Program-made: the position numbers and the translations under genes
In this document: piece by piece, positions 6,572-12,825 of the stretch
How the letters are laid out: the number at the start of each line of letters is the position of its first letter
Numbering within the stretch: position 1 is the first letter of the stretch
Notes under the pieces: generated by a model
Database searches by the model: none
Told to the model about the DNA's origin: nothing
Seen by the model: the letters and a program-made list of their open reading frames with translations, nothing else
Assembly (NCBI GenBank): GCA_029979145.1
Contig: JAPOIC010000030.1
Coordinates: 1 to 13,767, forward strand
Length of the DNA: 13,767 nucleotides
Reading direction: 5' to 3'
DNA from: Opitutaceae bacterium
Lineage (GTDB): Bacteria; Verrucomicrobiota; Verrucomicrobiia; Opitutales; Opitutaceae

Positions 6572-8236
6572 TTATTTGGCCAGCACGCGGTTAAGCGCGC
6601 TGACGATGGCCTTGATTGAGGCGAGCTCGATGTTGTTGTCGGTGCCGGCGCCGTAGAGCGTGAGGCCGCGGTCGGTCTTGATCTGGATGTAGGAGACTGC
6701 CTTGGCCTCGGCGCCTTTGCCGAGGGAGTGCTCGGAGTAGGATTGCACCTCAAACTTCGGCAGTGGCGTGCTGGCGAGGGCGCGCACGAAGGCGTCGATC
6801 GGGCCATTGCCGTCAGCCGAGAGCGGCTGGGCTTCACCGTCGATCACGACGACGGCCTCGCAGTGCACGGTGCTGTCGGTCTCGGCGGTCTTGAACTGCT
6901 TGATGGCGACGGGCGTGGTGCGATCGAGGTATTCGTCGACGAAGGCTTGGTGAATTTCGGCGGACGTGAGTTCGCGGCCGGTGGTATCGGCGAGGTCGTT
7001 GATGAGCCGGCCGATCTCCTTGTGCATCGCCTTCGGCAGGTCGAAACCGTATTCGCGCTCGAGGATGTAGGCCACGCCGCCCTTGCCCGACTGGGAGTTG
7101 ATGCGGATGATGGCCTTGTAGCTGCGGCCGATGTCGGCGGGGTCGACGGGAATGTAGAGAACGTCCCACGGCGCGCCCGGCCTTTGCACGGCCCACGACT
7201 TCTTGATGGCGTCCTGATGCGAGCCGCTGAAGGCGGTGAAGACCAATTCGCCGGCGTAAGGCGAGCGTGGCGGCACCTCCATGCGCGTGCAGCGCTCATA
7301 GATTTCCCGAATCTCGTTGATGTTGGAGAAATCCAGGCCGGGCTCGATGCCGTGAGTGTAGAGGTTCAGCGCGACGGTCACGATGTCCAGGTTGCCGGTG
7401 CGCTCGCCATTGCCGAAGAGGGTGCCCTCGACGCGGTCGGCGCCGGCCAGCATGGCCAGCTCGGTGGCGGCGATGCCGGTGCCGCGGTCGTTGTGCGTGT
7501 GCAGCGAGACGAGGGTGCGGTCGCGCCGGGTTAGGTGGCGGCACATCCACTCGATCTGGTCGGCGTGGACGTTGGGGGTGGCGTATTCCACCGTCGCCGG
7601 GAGATTTAAGATGATCTTGTTCTCGACCGTGGGCTGCCACACGTCGGTGACGGCCTCGCAAATCTCGAGGGCGAAATCCAACTCGGTGCTCGTGAAACTC
7701 TCGGGCGAATACTCCAGCTGGAGATTGGTGCCCGAGTTGACCAGGGCGGCGCCGTGCTTTTTCAGCAGGGCGATGGCGTCGGTGGCGATCTGCTTGATCG
7801 CCGCCCGGTTTGCGCCGAAGACGTGTTTGCGCTGGGCGGGCGAGGTCGAGTTGTAGAGGTGGAAGATGACGTTCTTCGCGCCCAGCAGGGCGGCGCAGGA
7901 ACGCGTGATCAACTCCTCGCGGCATTGGCAGAGGATCTGGATCGAGACGTCATCCGGGATGCGGTTTTCCTCGATGAGCCGGCGGCAGAAATCGAACTCG
8001 ATCTGCGAGGCGGAGGGGAAACCAACCTCGATCTGCTTGAAGCCGATCTGCACGAGCATCTCGAAGTATTCGAGCTTCTCGTCGACGCTCATCGGCTGGG
8101 CGAGCGCTTGGTTGCCGTCGCGGAGGTCGACGCTGCACCAGATGGGGGCCTGCGTCAGCGTGCGGGAAGGCCACTGGCGGTCGGGCAAATCAACGGGAGG
8201 GAACTGTCGGTATTTGGGTCGGGCGGGAGAATGCAT
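6572..8236 (-). CDS. leuA: 2-isopropylmalate synthase, long form
   Basis: LeuA condenses acetyl-CoA with 2-oxoisovalerate, the first committed step of leucine synthesis, and is normally feedback inhibited by leucine. The 554-residue protein has the HMGL-like TIM barrel with the metal/active-site motif DLRDGNQAL (about 38-45) and HTHNDRGTG (from 246), plus NGERTGNLD. A linker region follows with SGKGGVAYILE, and the C-terminal regulatory domain has GPIDAFVRAL and YGAGTDNNIELASIKAIVSALNR. This is the long LeuA subtype also found in Actinobacteria. The start at ATG 8236 fits the family (KYRQFPPVDLPDRQWP). The upstream region 8237-8421 holds a candidate promoter, a leucine-codon mini-ORF and two hairpins, suggesting attenuation by leucine. 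Confidence 0.97.
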   Translation of the reverse strand: MHSPARPKYRQFPPVDLPDRQWPSRTLTQAPIWCSVDLRDGNQALAQPMSVDEKLEYFEMLVQIGFKQIEVGFPSASQIEFDFCRRLIEENRIPDDVSIQILCQCREELITRSCAALLGAKNVIFHLYNSTSPAQRKHVFGANRAAIKQIATDAIALLKKHGAALVNSGTNLQLEYSPESFTSTELDFALEICEAVTDVWQPTVENKIILNLPATVEYATPNVHADQIEWMCRHLTRRDRTLVSLHTHNDRGTGIAATELAMLAGADRVEGTLFGNGERTGNLDIVTVALNLYTHGIEPGLDFSNINEIREIYERCTRMEVPPRSPYAGELVFTAFSGSHQDAIKKSWAVQRPGAPWDVLYIPVDPADIGRSYKAIIRINSQSGKGGVAYILEREYGFDLPKAMHKEIGRLINDLADTTGRELTSAEIHQAFVDEYLDRTTPVAIKQFKTAETDSTVHCEAVVVIDGEAQPLSADGNGPIDAFVRALASTPLPKFEVQSYSEHSLGKGAEAKAVSYIQIKTDRGLTLYGAGTDNNIELASIKAIVSALNRVLAK

Positions 8237-8269
8237 GGCGAAACAAGTAAAGGTGGGCAGTCAGGGGAA

Positions 8270-8286
8270 ACACCGCTGGGCGGTGT
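8270..8286 (-). promoter_or_regulatory. Hairpin in leuA leader, terminator-like
   Basis: ACACCGC and GCGGTGT form a perfect seven-base-pair stem with a three-base loop. On the minus strand it is followed by a short T stretch and lies 33 bases before leuA. The T run is too short for a strong intrinsic terminator, so any attenuation is inferred. Confidence 0.45.
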
Positions 8287-8303
8287 CGGGCGGGATACTT
8301 GAA

Positions 8304-8342
8304 CGCACGATCACCCCCGGCGGGCGATTCAGAGATCGTGCG
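8304..8342 (-). promoter_or_regulatory. Long hairpin in leuA leader, directly after leader mini-ORF
   Basis: CGCACGATC and GATCGTGCG form a perfect nine-base-pair stem closing a 21-base GC-rich loop. On the minus strand it starts one base after the stop of the leader mini-ORF, where a terminating ribosome would mask its first arm. Confidence 0.6.
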
Positions 8343-8343
8343 C

Positions 8344-8379
8344 CTAGCTAAGTCGAAGGGCCTGCTGCCGGTTTCGCAT
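8344..8379 (-). CDS. Candidate leucine leader peptide (11 residues)
   Basis: A mini-ORF reads MRNRQQALRLS then TAG. Both leucines are CTT, a codon that is uncommon in this GC-rich sequence and so suited to sensing charged leucyl-tRNA. GGAG lies six bases before its ATG. The ORF sits between a candidate leuA promoter and two leader hairpins, the usual order in an amino-acid attenuator. The peptide is too short to prove by itself; support comes from position and codon choice. I see no obvious mutually exclusive terminator/antiterminator pair, so the mechanism is open. Confidence 0.5.
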   Translation of the reverse strand: MRNRQQALRLS

Positions 8380-8391
8380 GGAAGGCTCCAG

Positions 8392-8421
8392 AAACTACGG
8401 TCCGCGCCGGCGACCAGTCAA
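8392..8421 (-). promoter_or_regulatory. Candidate leuA promoter (TTGACT-N18-TAGTTT)
   Basis: On the minus strand TTGACT (8421-8416) and TAGTTT (8397-8392) are separated by 18 bases, a housekeeping-sigma layout. Transcription would begin near 8385, very close to the leader peptide start and possibly within its GGAG, which is a mild conflict. Confidence 0.4.
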
Positions 8422-8447
8422 GCCCCGGGCCTTGTCATAGGAGAATT

Positions 8448-8474
8448 TGTAACCGCCTCGCGCCGGGCACGTCT
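8448..8474 (+). promoter_or_regulatory. Candidate ECF-type promoter of the sigma-factor operon (TGTAAC-N16-CGTCT)
   Basis: TGTAAC (8448-8453) and CGTCT (8470-8474) have the bases and 16-base spacing typical of ECF sigma promoters such as the TGAAAC-N16-CGTC class. The predicted start of transcription is about 30 bases before the sigma-factor ATG. ECF sigma genes are often autoregulated, so position supports it. Confidence 0.5.
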
Positions 8475-8508
8475 TGTCACGCGTGTATGACCCTGATTCC
8501 ATCGTGCC

Positions 8509-9099
8509 ATGTCTGACGACGAGTCCTTCGACTTGCCCGCCTGCCTTGTGCGGGTGCGGGACCGCGACCAGGCGGCCGCGCGCGAACTCGTCGATCACCT
8601 TTATCCGCTGGTCATCCGAATCGTGCGCTCGCACCTGCCGCGACGCGTCCAGGAAGAGGATCTGGCCCAGGAGGTTTTCATGAAGATGTTCGCCCGACTC
8701 GACCAGTATCAGGGCACGGTGCCGTTGACACACTGGGTCTCGCGCATCGCCGTGACGACGTGCATCGACCACCTGCGCGCCCAGAAACGCCGGCCCGAAT
8801 TTCGCTGGGCCGACCTCTCCGAGACCGAAGCGACGGTGATCGAACAGGCGGCAACGGTGGAGGGCGACGTGGCCCCGGACGAGGCGATCGCCGCCCGTGA
8901 GCTGGTGGACAAGCTCCTTGGCCAGCTCCGGCCCGACGACCAGATGGTGCTGCGGCTGCTCGATCTGGAACAATTGAGCGTGGCCGAAGTAAGTGAACGG
9001 ACCGGCTGGAACGTCTCTCTGGTGAAAGTCCGCGCCTTCCGCGCGAGACGGAAGTTGCGCAAGCTGTTTGAGACCCTAGAACGAAAGGAAGCATCATGA
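8509..9099 (+). CDS. ECF-family RNA polymerase sigma factor
   Basis: The 196-residue protein has the two-domain ECF architecture: sigma region 2 at about 22-95 (YPLVIRIVRSHL, EEDLAQEVFMKMFARLDQY, THWVSRIAVTTCIDHLRAQKRR) and region 4 at about 132-188 (LRPDDQMVLRLLDLEQLSVAEVSERTGWNVSLVKVRAFRARRKLRK). There is no C-terminal extension. It directs RNA polymerase to a small stress regulon. Its TGA overlaps the ATG of a single-pass membrane protein (ATGA), and that gene overlaps a CpxP/CnrX-like one, so the three form one translationally coupled operon. The arrangement suggests that the sigma factor is held by the membrane protein and released by a periplasmic signal. The ECF subgroup cannot be assigned from sequence alone. 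Confidence 0.95.
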   Translation: MSDDESFDLPACLVRVRDRDQAAARELVDHLYPLVIRIVRSHLPRRVQEEDLAQEVFMKMFARLDQYQGTVPLTHWVSRIAVTTCIDHLRAQKRRPEFRWADLSETEATVIEQAATVEGDVAPDEAIAARELVDKLLGQLRPDDQMVLRLLDLEQLSVAEVSERTGWNVSLVKVRAFRARRKLRKLFETLERKEAS

Positions 9100-9404
9100 G
9101 CCAACCCGATGAACTTTGGCGGAAACTGACCGCCGCCGCCCGCCAGGCGCCCGCGCCGGTGGATGAGACTGCGCCCTACGGCTTCGCGGCCCGGGTGGCG
9201 GCGCGCGGAATGAGCGGGCGACGCACCAGCGGTTCGCTGGTGGAGCAGTTCGCATTGCGCGCCTTGGGGTTTGCCGGGTTGGCCGCGGCCCTTGCCTTGG
9301 TGACTCATTTTTCGGTGCCGGCTTCGGCCCAGTCCGATGAGGCTTCCCTCTTCAGCCTGGAGGACCCCGCGGCGATCGTGCTGGGGGTGAACGCCGATGA
9401 ATAA
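9096..9404 (+). CDS. Short single-pass membrane protein, candidate anti-sigma factor
   Basis: The protein has 102 residues: a cytoplasmic N-terminal part (1-46) with a helix-prone segment (DELWRKLTAAARQA), one hydrophobic segment at about 54-72 (LRALGFAGLAAALALVTHF), and a 30-residue periplasmic tail rich in small and acidic residues. No zinc-binding anti-sigma motif (HX3CX2C) is present. Size and topology resemble CnrY, the 95-residue anti-sigma factor of the cobalt/nickel Cnr system, but sequence similarity is not evident to me, so the role is inferred from position right after an ECF sigma gene. Its start overlaps the sigma stop and is preceded by AAGGAAG, a good Shine-Dalgarno. Its stop overlaps the next gene by eight bases. 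Confidence 0.75.
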   Translation: MSQPDELWRKLTAAARQAPAPVDETAPYGFAARVAARGMSGRRTSGSLVEQFALRALGFAGLAAALALVTHFSVPASAQSDEASLFSLEDPAAIVLGVNADE

Positions 9405-9867
9405 GCCTTGGAAAGTCATCCTGGCGTTTTTGGGCGTATTTGTGGCCGGCGCCGTGCTCGGCGGGGTGGTCACCTTGCGCATCGTGCGCGACTTTGCGCG
9501 GGACCATCGCCCGATCGACCGGTTTGCGCCGTTGTTGATGAAGCGTTATGCCGACCGCCTTGACCTTACCGACGAGCAGCGCGTCCGCGTCCGCGAAATC
9601 GTGCGCAAGACCGAGACGGAATTGCGCCGCCTGCGCAGCGACGGGTTCAAGGAAGCCATCGCCGCGGGCGAGAAGATGAACGCCGAGATCGCGCAGATCC
9701 TCACCCCGGAACAACGCCTCGCACTGGAAGAGTTGAAACAGGAAATGCGCGAACGGTGGAAAGTTGAGCGCCAGAATCGTTTGCCGCGGGCCGATCGGGA
9801 TGGTCCGCCGGGCGAGGGCTTCGGGATGCCGCCGGGCCCACCACCGCCGGAACCGGATCGCTCCTGA
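9397..9867 (+). CDS. Membrane-anchored Spy/CpxP/CnrX-like periplasmic protein (LTxxQ motifs)
   Basis: The 156-residue protein has an N-terminal hydrophobic anchor (about 7-27, VILAFLGVFVAGAVLGGVV) with no clear cleavage site, then a helical periplasmic domain. Two LTxxQ motifs stand at 57-61 (LTDEQ) and 102-106 (LTPEQ), the hallmark of Spy, CpxP and the heavy-metal resistance/CnrX group. The tail (from about 130) is Pro/Gly-rich. In CnrX, several His and Met residues bind metal; here His37 is the only histidine, so CnrX-type metal sensing is not supported. The likely role is sensing or buffering envelope stress and signalling through the upstream membrane protein to the ECF sigma factor, or chaperoning as Spy does. 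The start overlaps the previous gene by eight bases. Confidence 0.85.
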   Translation: MNKPWKVILAFLGVFVAGAVLGGVVTLRIVRDFARDHRPIDRFAPLLMKRYADRLDLTDEQRVRVREIVRKTETELRRLRSDGFKEAIAAGEKMNAEIAQILTPEQRLALEELKQEMRERWKVERQNRLPRADRDGPPGEGFGMPPGPPPPEPDRS

Positions 9868-9895
9868 GCGCGGGCGGGAAAAGTGCAGATTTCGG

Positions 9896-9923
9896 TTGAA
9901 CGTGCAGATGACCGGCCTACGGT
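9896..9923 (+). promoter_or_regulatory. Candidate promoter of SRP RNA (TTGAAC-N16-TACGGT)
   Basis: TTGAAC (9896-9901) and TACGGT (9918-9923) are 16 bases apart, and transcription would start seven to eight bases later at 9930-9931, exactly where the SRP RNA stem begins. That agreement raises an otherwise modest match. Confidence 0.5.
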
Positions 9924-9930
9924 CCGCCTC

Positions 9931-10026
9931 GGCCAGGTGCCATGCATGGGCAGGCGCGTGAACTCCGCCAGGACCGGAAGGTAGCAACGGCAACGACGTT
10001 CTCCCAGTGCCGTGGAGTGCCTGGCC
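9931..10026 (+). ncRNA. ffs: Signal recognition particle RNA, small bacterial (4.5S) type
   Basis: The RNA is about 96 bases and folds as one long hairpin closed by GGCCAGG (9931-9937) and CCTGGCC (10020-10026). The tip is the conserved SRP domain IV: CAGGACC, the GGAA tetraloop at 9976-9979, then GGTAGCAACGG with the asymmetric AGCA loop. This is where Ffh binds; the particle targets nascent membrane proteins to FtsY and the translocon. A T run follows the closing stem and may end transcription. The gene lies just upstream of dnaX, the same linkage as scr-dnaX in Bacillus subtilis. The ends are set by the closing stem and could differ by a few bases. Confidence 0.93.
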
Positions 10027-10037
10027 ACTTATTTTTC
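10020..10037 (+). terminator. Probable SRP RNA terminator (closing stem plus T run)
   Basis: The 3' arm CCTGGCC of the SRP RNA hairpin is followed by ACTTATTTTT. The stem and T stretch together have the form of an intrinsic terminator, although three bases separate the stem from the first T pair. Confidence 0.45.
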
Positions 10038-10040
10038 CAT

Positions 10041-10071
10041 TTTGGATTTGCGATTGGGCCGTTTGGATTTG
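10041..10071 (+). repeat. Short direct repeat TTTGGATTTG before dnaX
   Basis: TTTGGATTTG occurs at 10041-10050 and again at 10062-10071, 21 bases apart, in the AT-rich leader between SRP RNA and dnaX. No function can be assigned. Confidence 0.4.
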
Positions 10072-10083
10072 GGCTAACACGCT

Positions 10084-11241
10084 GTGTCGAGTTCCTACCA
10101 AGTGATCGCCCGCAAGTGGCGGCCCCAGACCTTTGCCGATGTGGTGGGGCAGGATCATGTGGTTCGGACCCTCAAGAACGCCATCGCGCGCAACCGCATC
10201 GCCCACGCCTACCTGTTCGTGGGTCCGCGCGGCACCGGCAAGACCTCGACCGCCCGCATCTTTGCCAAGGCGCTTAACTGCACCGACGGCCCCAACGCGG
10301 AATTCGACGTCAAGGACCCGGTGGTGCAGGCGATCACCGACGGCTCGTCGCTCGATGTGATCGAAATCGACGGTGCCTCGAACAACTCGGTGGAGCAGAT
10401 CCGCGATCTGCGCGACGACGTGCGCTACGCGCCCAGCCAGGGCAAGTTCAAGGTCTACATCATCGACGAGGTGCACATGCTTTCGAACCAGGCGTTCAAC
10501 GCGCTGTTGAAGACGTTGGAGGAGCCGCCGGAGCATGTGAAATTCGTCTTCGCCACCACCGACGTGCAGAAGGTGCTGCCGACCATCCTGTCGCGCTGCC
10601 AGCGCTTCGACCTCAAGCCGATCCCGGCCGAGCTCATCGTGGGCCGGCTACAGCAGATCGCGGCCGAGGAAAAGATCAAGGTGACACCCGAAGCCTTGGC
10701 GTGCATTGCCCGCATGGCCGACGGCGGTCTGCGCGATGCGCAGTCGATCTTTGACCAGATGATTTCGTTCTGCGGCGCCGAGATTTCCGAGCCGGATGTG
10801 CTCGATGTTTACGGGTTGGTCTCCGCGGAAAAGGTCGCGGCGCTGGCCGGTGCGCTCGCGGCGGGCGATCACCAGCAGCTGATTGCCATCGTCGACGAGT
10901 GCGATGCGGCCGGCCGCGATTTGGTGCGACTGCTGACCGACCTGCAGGCGCACGTGCGCGTGGCCTTGCTTGATGCGATTGCCTATGGCGGCACCACCCA
11001 GCTGCTGGGCAACACGCCGATGAGCACGGAGCAGGTCACGCGGCTGCTGGACGCCCTGCGCGAAGGCGAGGGGGGCGTGAAGCTGGGCCTCGCCGAGAAG
11101 ATCAATTTCGAGGTCACCTTGCTCAAGGCCGTGGAGGCCAGTCGCGCCCGGGCGATTGATTCGCTGATCAAGGAACTCACCGCCATTGCCGAGCTGGCCC
11201 CCGCGTCGGACGAGTCCGGCGACGAAAAAAAAAACGACTGA
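10084..11241 (+). CDS. dnaX: DNA polymerase III clamp-loader subunit, gamma form (zero-frame product)
   Basis: DnaX is the ATPase motor of the clamp loader that places the sliding clamp on DNA. The zero-frame product has 385 residues from GTG 10084. Visible parts are the N-terminal YQVIARKWRPQTFADVVGQ, Walker A GPRGTGKT (47-54), Walker B VYIIDE (124-129), sensor ATTD, SRC with the arginine finger (170-172), and then domain III. The zinc module usually seen after Walker A is incomplete: Cys66 (ALNC) is present, but the other three cysteines are replaced around FDVKDPV. The frame ends at TGA 11239 right after ten consecutive A (11225-11234). The -1 frame is open through the run to 11621 and would give a tau form of about 512 residues. 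Confidence 0.95.
   Translation: MSSSYQVIARKWRPQTFADVVGQDHVVRTLKNAIARNRIAHAYLFVGPRGTGKTSTARIFAKALNCTDGPNAEFDVKDPVVQAITDGSSLDVIEIDGASNNSVEQIRDLRDDVRYAPSQGKFKVYIIDEVHMLSNQAFNALLKTLEEPPEHVKFVFATTDVQKVLPTILSRCQRFDLKPIPAELIVGRLQQIAAEEKIKVTPEALACIARMADGGLRDAQSIFDQMISFCGAEISEPDVLDVYGLVSAEKVAALAGALAAGDHQQLIAIVDECDAAGRDLVRLLTDLQAHVRVALLDAIAYGGTTQLLGNTPMSTEQVTRLLDALREGEGGVKLGLAEKINFEVTLLKAVEASRARAIDSLIKELTAIAELAPASDESGDEKKND
11225..11241 (+). other. Probable recoding site: run of ten A followed by zero-frame stop in dnaX
   Basis: The run at 11225-11234 is read GAA AAA AAA AAC GAC TGA in the zero frame and contains the -1 slippery heptamer A AAA AAC. Runs of nine or more A also cause RNA polymerase slippage, as in Thermus dnaX. 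Shifting to -1, or adding one A, joins the frame that continues KRLIDQLERRV to 11621. No clear stimulatory pseudoknot is seen; a small GC hairpin lies at 11268-11280. Confidence 0.8.
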
Positions 11242-11621
11242 TTGACCAGTTGGAAAGGCGGGTGGCCGCGCGCCTCGCGCTCCGCGCCCCGGTGGTGGTG
11301 CAACCGGTCGAGGAGACCGACGAAGCTGATGCCGTCGAAGAGGCGAGTGAATCCGCCGCTGAGAGCGAGGCACCGGTGGGCCCCAGTGCCGACGAGGAGA
11401 ATTCGTTCCTGGTGGGCGACATGGGAGAACCGGATTTTGGCCGGTCGGCGGTTCTATCTTCCGCCACTGAGGAGGAGTCGGAGCCGGCCGGCGAGTTGCC
11501 CGCGCTTTCAGCGCTGAACCGACGCATTCCGGCGAAAGCGCTTGAGGCGATGGACGAATTGTTTCGCGCGAAGTTCACGAAGGTGGAGCGCATCGCGGCG
11601 CGCCACCTCAAGAAGAGCTAA
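11229..11621 (+). CDS. dnaX: DnaX tau-specific C-terminal extension, expressed by -1 frameshift or slippage
   Basis: The -1 frame is open across the A run and adds about 130 residues to DnaX: a basic start (KRLIDQLERRVAARLALRAP), an acidic disordered linker rich in Glu, Ala and Ser, and a compact C-terminal motif (RIPAKALEAMDELFRAKFTKVERI). In the E. coli enzyme the tau-only part binds the polymerase alpha subunit and the helicase; that this short extension does the same is inference. The frame ends at TAA 11619-11621, overlapping the stop of the convergent gene by four bases, as expected for a real gene end. Independent initiation (TTG 11250 or GTG 11262) is possible but no good ribosome-binding site supports it. 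A miscounted homopolymer, making dnaX one uninterrupted gene, is the main alternative. Confidence 0.8.
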   Translation, partial: KKRLIDQLERRVAARLALRAPVVVQPVEETDEADAVEEASESAAESEAPVGPSADEENSFLVGDMGEPDFGRSAVLSSATEEESEPAGELPALSALNRRIPAKALEAMDELFRAKFTKVERIAARHLKKS

Positions 11622-11995
11622 GCCGGACCGGGCTCCGTCCAATTCGAGCCGATGCGCGGCACTCCGGAAACCGAACGGAGGTAGAGGTAGGTTTCGACGT
11701 TCAGTTCGGCGTGCGGGTCGGCGAGCGCGATCGGGATGCGCCGATAGAGGCCCATGTGCGTGCCCTCCAGCTGGTCAAGCTTGGCGAGGCAGATGGGACT
11801 AACCGACCAGACCTCGCCGACCACGCCCTCGGTATCGCCGGCTTCCTCGATCAAACCGGGATAGTCGGCGGGCTGGCAGAGCGTGTAGCCTGGCACGGTG
11901 CGGGCGGCGGCGACGAATTGCTGGCCGGAGAGGAAGCGGTGATTGGAGCCGCCGCGCTTGAGGGTGCCGTAGACGAAAACGAGGGAAGATTTCAT
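11618..11995 (-). CDS. Gamma-glutamylcyclotransferase-fold (AIG2/YtfP-like) protein
   Basis: The 125-residue protein has the family signature VFVYGTLKRGGSNHRFL at 6-22, which forms the substrate-binding loop, followed by GYTLCQPADYPGLIE, GEVW and LDQLEG with the likely catalytic Glu77. Members open or close gamma-glutamyl amide bonds (5-oxoproline release, or gamma-glutamylamine cyclisation), but many bacterial ones have unknown substrates. It is cytoplasmic, with no signal peptide. The ATG overlaps the stop of the PP2C phosphatase gene (ATGA on the minus strand), so it is translated with that gene. Its end meets the tau end of dnaX. Confidence 0.9.
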   Translation of the reverse strand: MKSSLVFVYGTLKRGGSNHRFLSGQQFVAAARTVPGYTLCQPADYPGLIEEAGDTEGVVGEVWSVSPICLAKLDQLEGTHMGLYRRIPIALADPHAELNVETYLYLRSVSGVPRIGSNWTEPGPA

Positions 11996-12825
11996 GGCGT
12001 CGGGAGAGTTTCGATGACCAAGGCGGTGAGATTGTCACGCCCGGATCGCTCGAGGGCCTCGTCAATCAGCCGTGCGGCGACCGTTCGGTCGGCTACGGGC
12101 TCACGGATGAAATCGTCCAAGTGGTGGTCCCAGAGGCCGTCGATCAAACCGTCGGAGCAGATCAGGAAGCGGTCGCCCGGTTCGTAAACGACGGCACCGA
12201 TCTGTGGGTCGACGATCTGGCGGCCCGCGCCGAGGGCCTGGCTGAGCACGTTTTTCATCGGGTGATGCCGCGCCTCACGCTCGTTGATCTTGCCTTGGCG
12301 GCGCAGCCAGCCGGGGTGGGTGTGATCCTGTGAAAGCTGGTGCAATCCGCCGGCTTTGGGCAGGTGGTAGATGCGGCTGTCGCCAATGTGGCCAAAGAAC
12401 ACGCGGTCCGGCGTGAACCAGCACAGGCTCAACGTGGTGCCCATGTCGCGACATTCCTCGTAGCTGCGGCCTAGGCGGTTGAGCTCGGCGTGAATTGAGT
12501 GGAAGATTTCCTGCAGGACCTCGGCGTGGTTTACGGCGACGCCAAGTGCGGAGACCTTGAAGCTGCGGGGCAGCCAGTGGGAGAGCTTTTCCACGGTGAT
12601 GCGGCTGGCAAATTCGCCGGACTGCGCGCCGCCCATGCCGTCGCTCACGGCGAAGACGAAATCGGCGGTGTCGATGGCGGCCTCACCCGTCTTGCCGAGG
12701 TAACGCACGTCATGTCCATCGAAACAGAGCGCGAGGAAAGCGTCCTCATTGTTGGGCCGGACCTTGCCACGATGGGTGAGGCCGGACCAGCGGAGCAGCG
12801 TAGCGGGAGCGGGATCAGGAGGCAT
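11992..12825 (-). CDS. PP2C-family serine/threonine protein phosphatase
   Basis: The 277-residue protein removes phosphate from Ser/Thr residues using two metal ions. All main PP2C motifs are present in order: RGKVRPNNEDAF (Asp28), VSDGMGGAQSGE (Asp62), DMGTTLSLCW, FGHIGDSRIYHL, LSQDHTH, LICSDGLIDGLWD and SGRDNLTALVIE. There is no membrane segment or sensor domain, so it is a stand-alone cytoplasmic phosphatase of the Stp/PrpC kind. The gene start overlaps the end of a small kinase-like gene by 11 bases and its stop overlaps the next gene by four. A kinase-like protein and a phosphatase made from one message suggest opposing actions on the same target; the target is unknown. Confidence 0.95.
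   Translation of the reverse strand: MPPDPAPATLLRWSGLTHRGKVRPNNEDAFLALCFDGHDVRYLGKTGEAAIDTADFVFAVSDGMGGAQSGEFASRITVEKLSHWLPRSFKVSALGVAVNHAEVLQEIFHSIHAELNRLGRSYEECRDMGTTLSLCWFTPDRVFFGHIGDSRIYHLPKAGGLHQLSQDHTHPGWLRRQGKINEREARHHPMKNVLSQALGAGRQIVDPQIGAVVYEPGDRFLICSDGLIDGLWDHHLDDFIREPVADRTVAARLIDEALERSGRDNLTALVIETLPTP

Noticed and set aside
4886..6619. 577-codon plus-strand open frame opposite metF and rlmN
   Set aside because: It covers two clear genes on the minus strand, and the product has no family features.
8270..8286. Strong intrinsic terminator before leuA
   Set aside because: The stem is good, but only about three T follow, so it is kept as a leader hairpin rather than called a terminator.
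8395..8973. Minus-strand open frame opposite the ECF sigma gene
   Set aside because: It is a shadow of the sigma factor; it would also run through the divergent promoter region.
9397..9867. Assignment as a CnrX metal sensor
   Set aside because: The histidines and methionine pattern that bind metal in CnrX are absent; only the fold-level LTxxQ motifs are shared.
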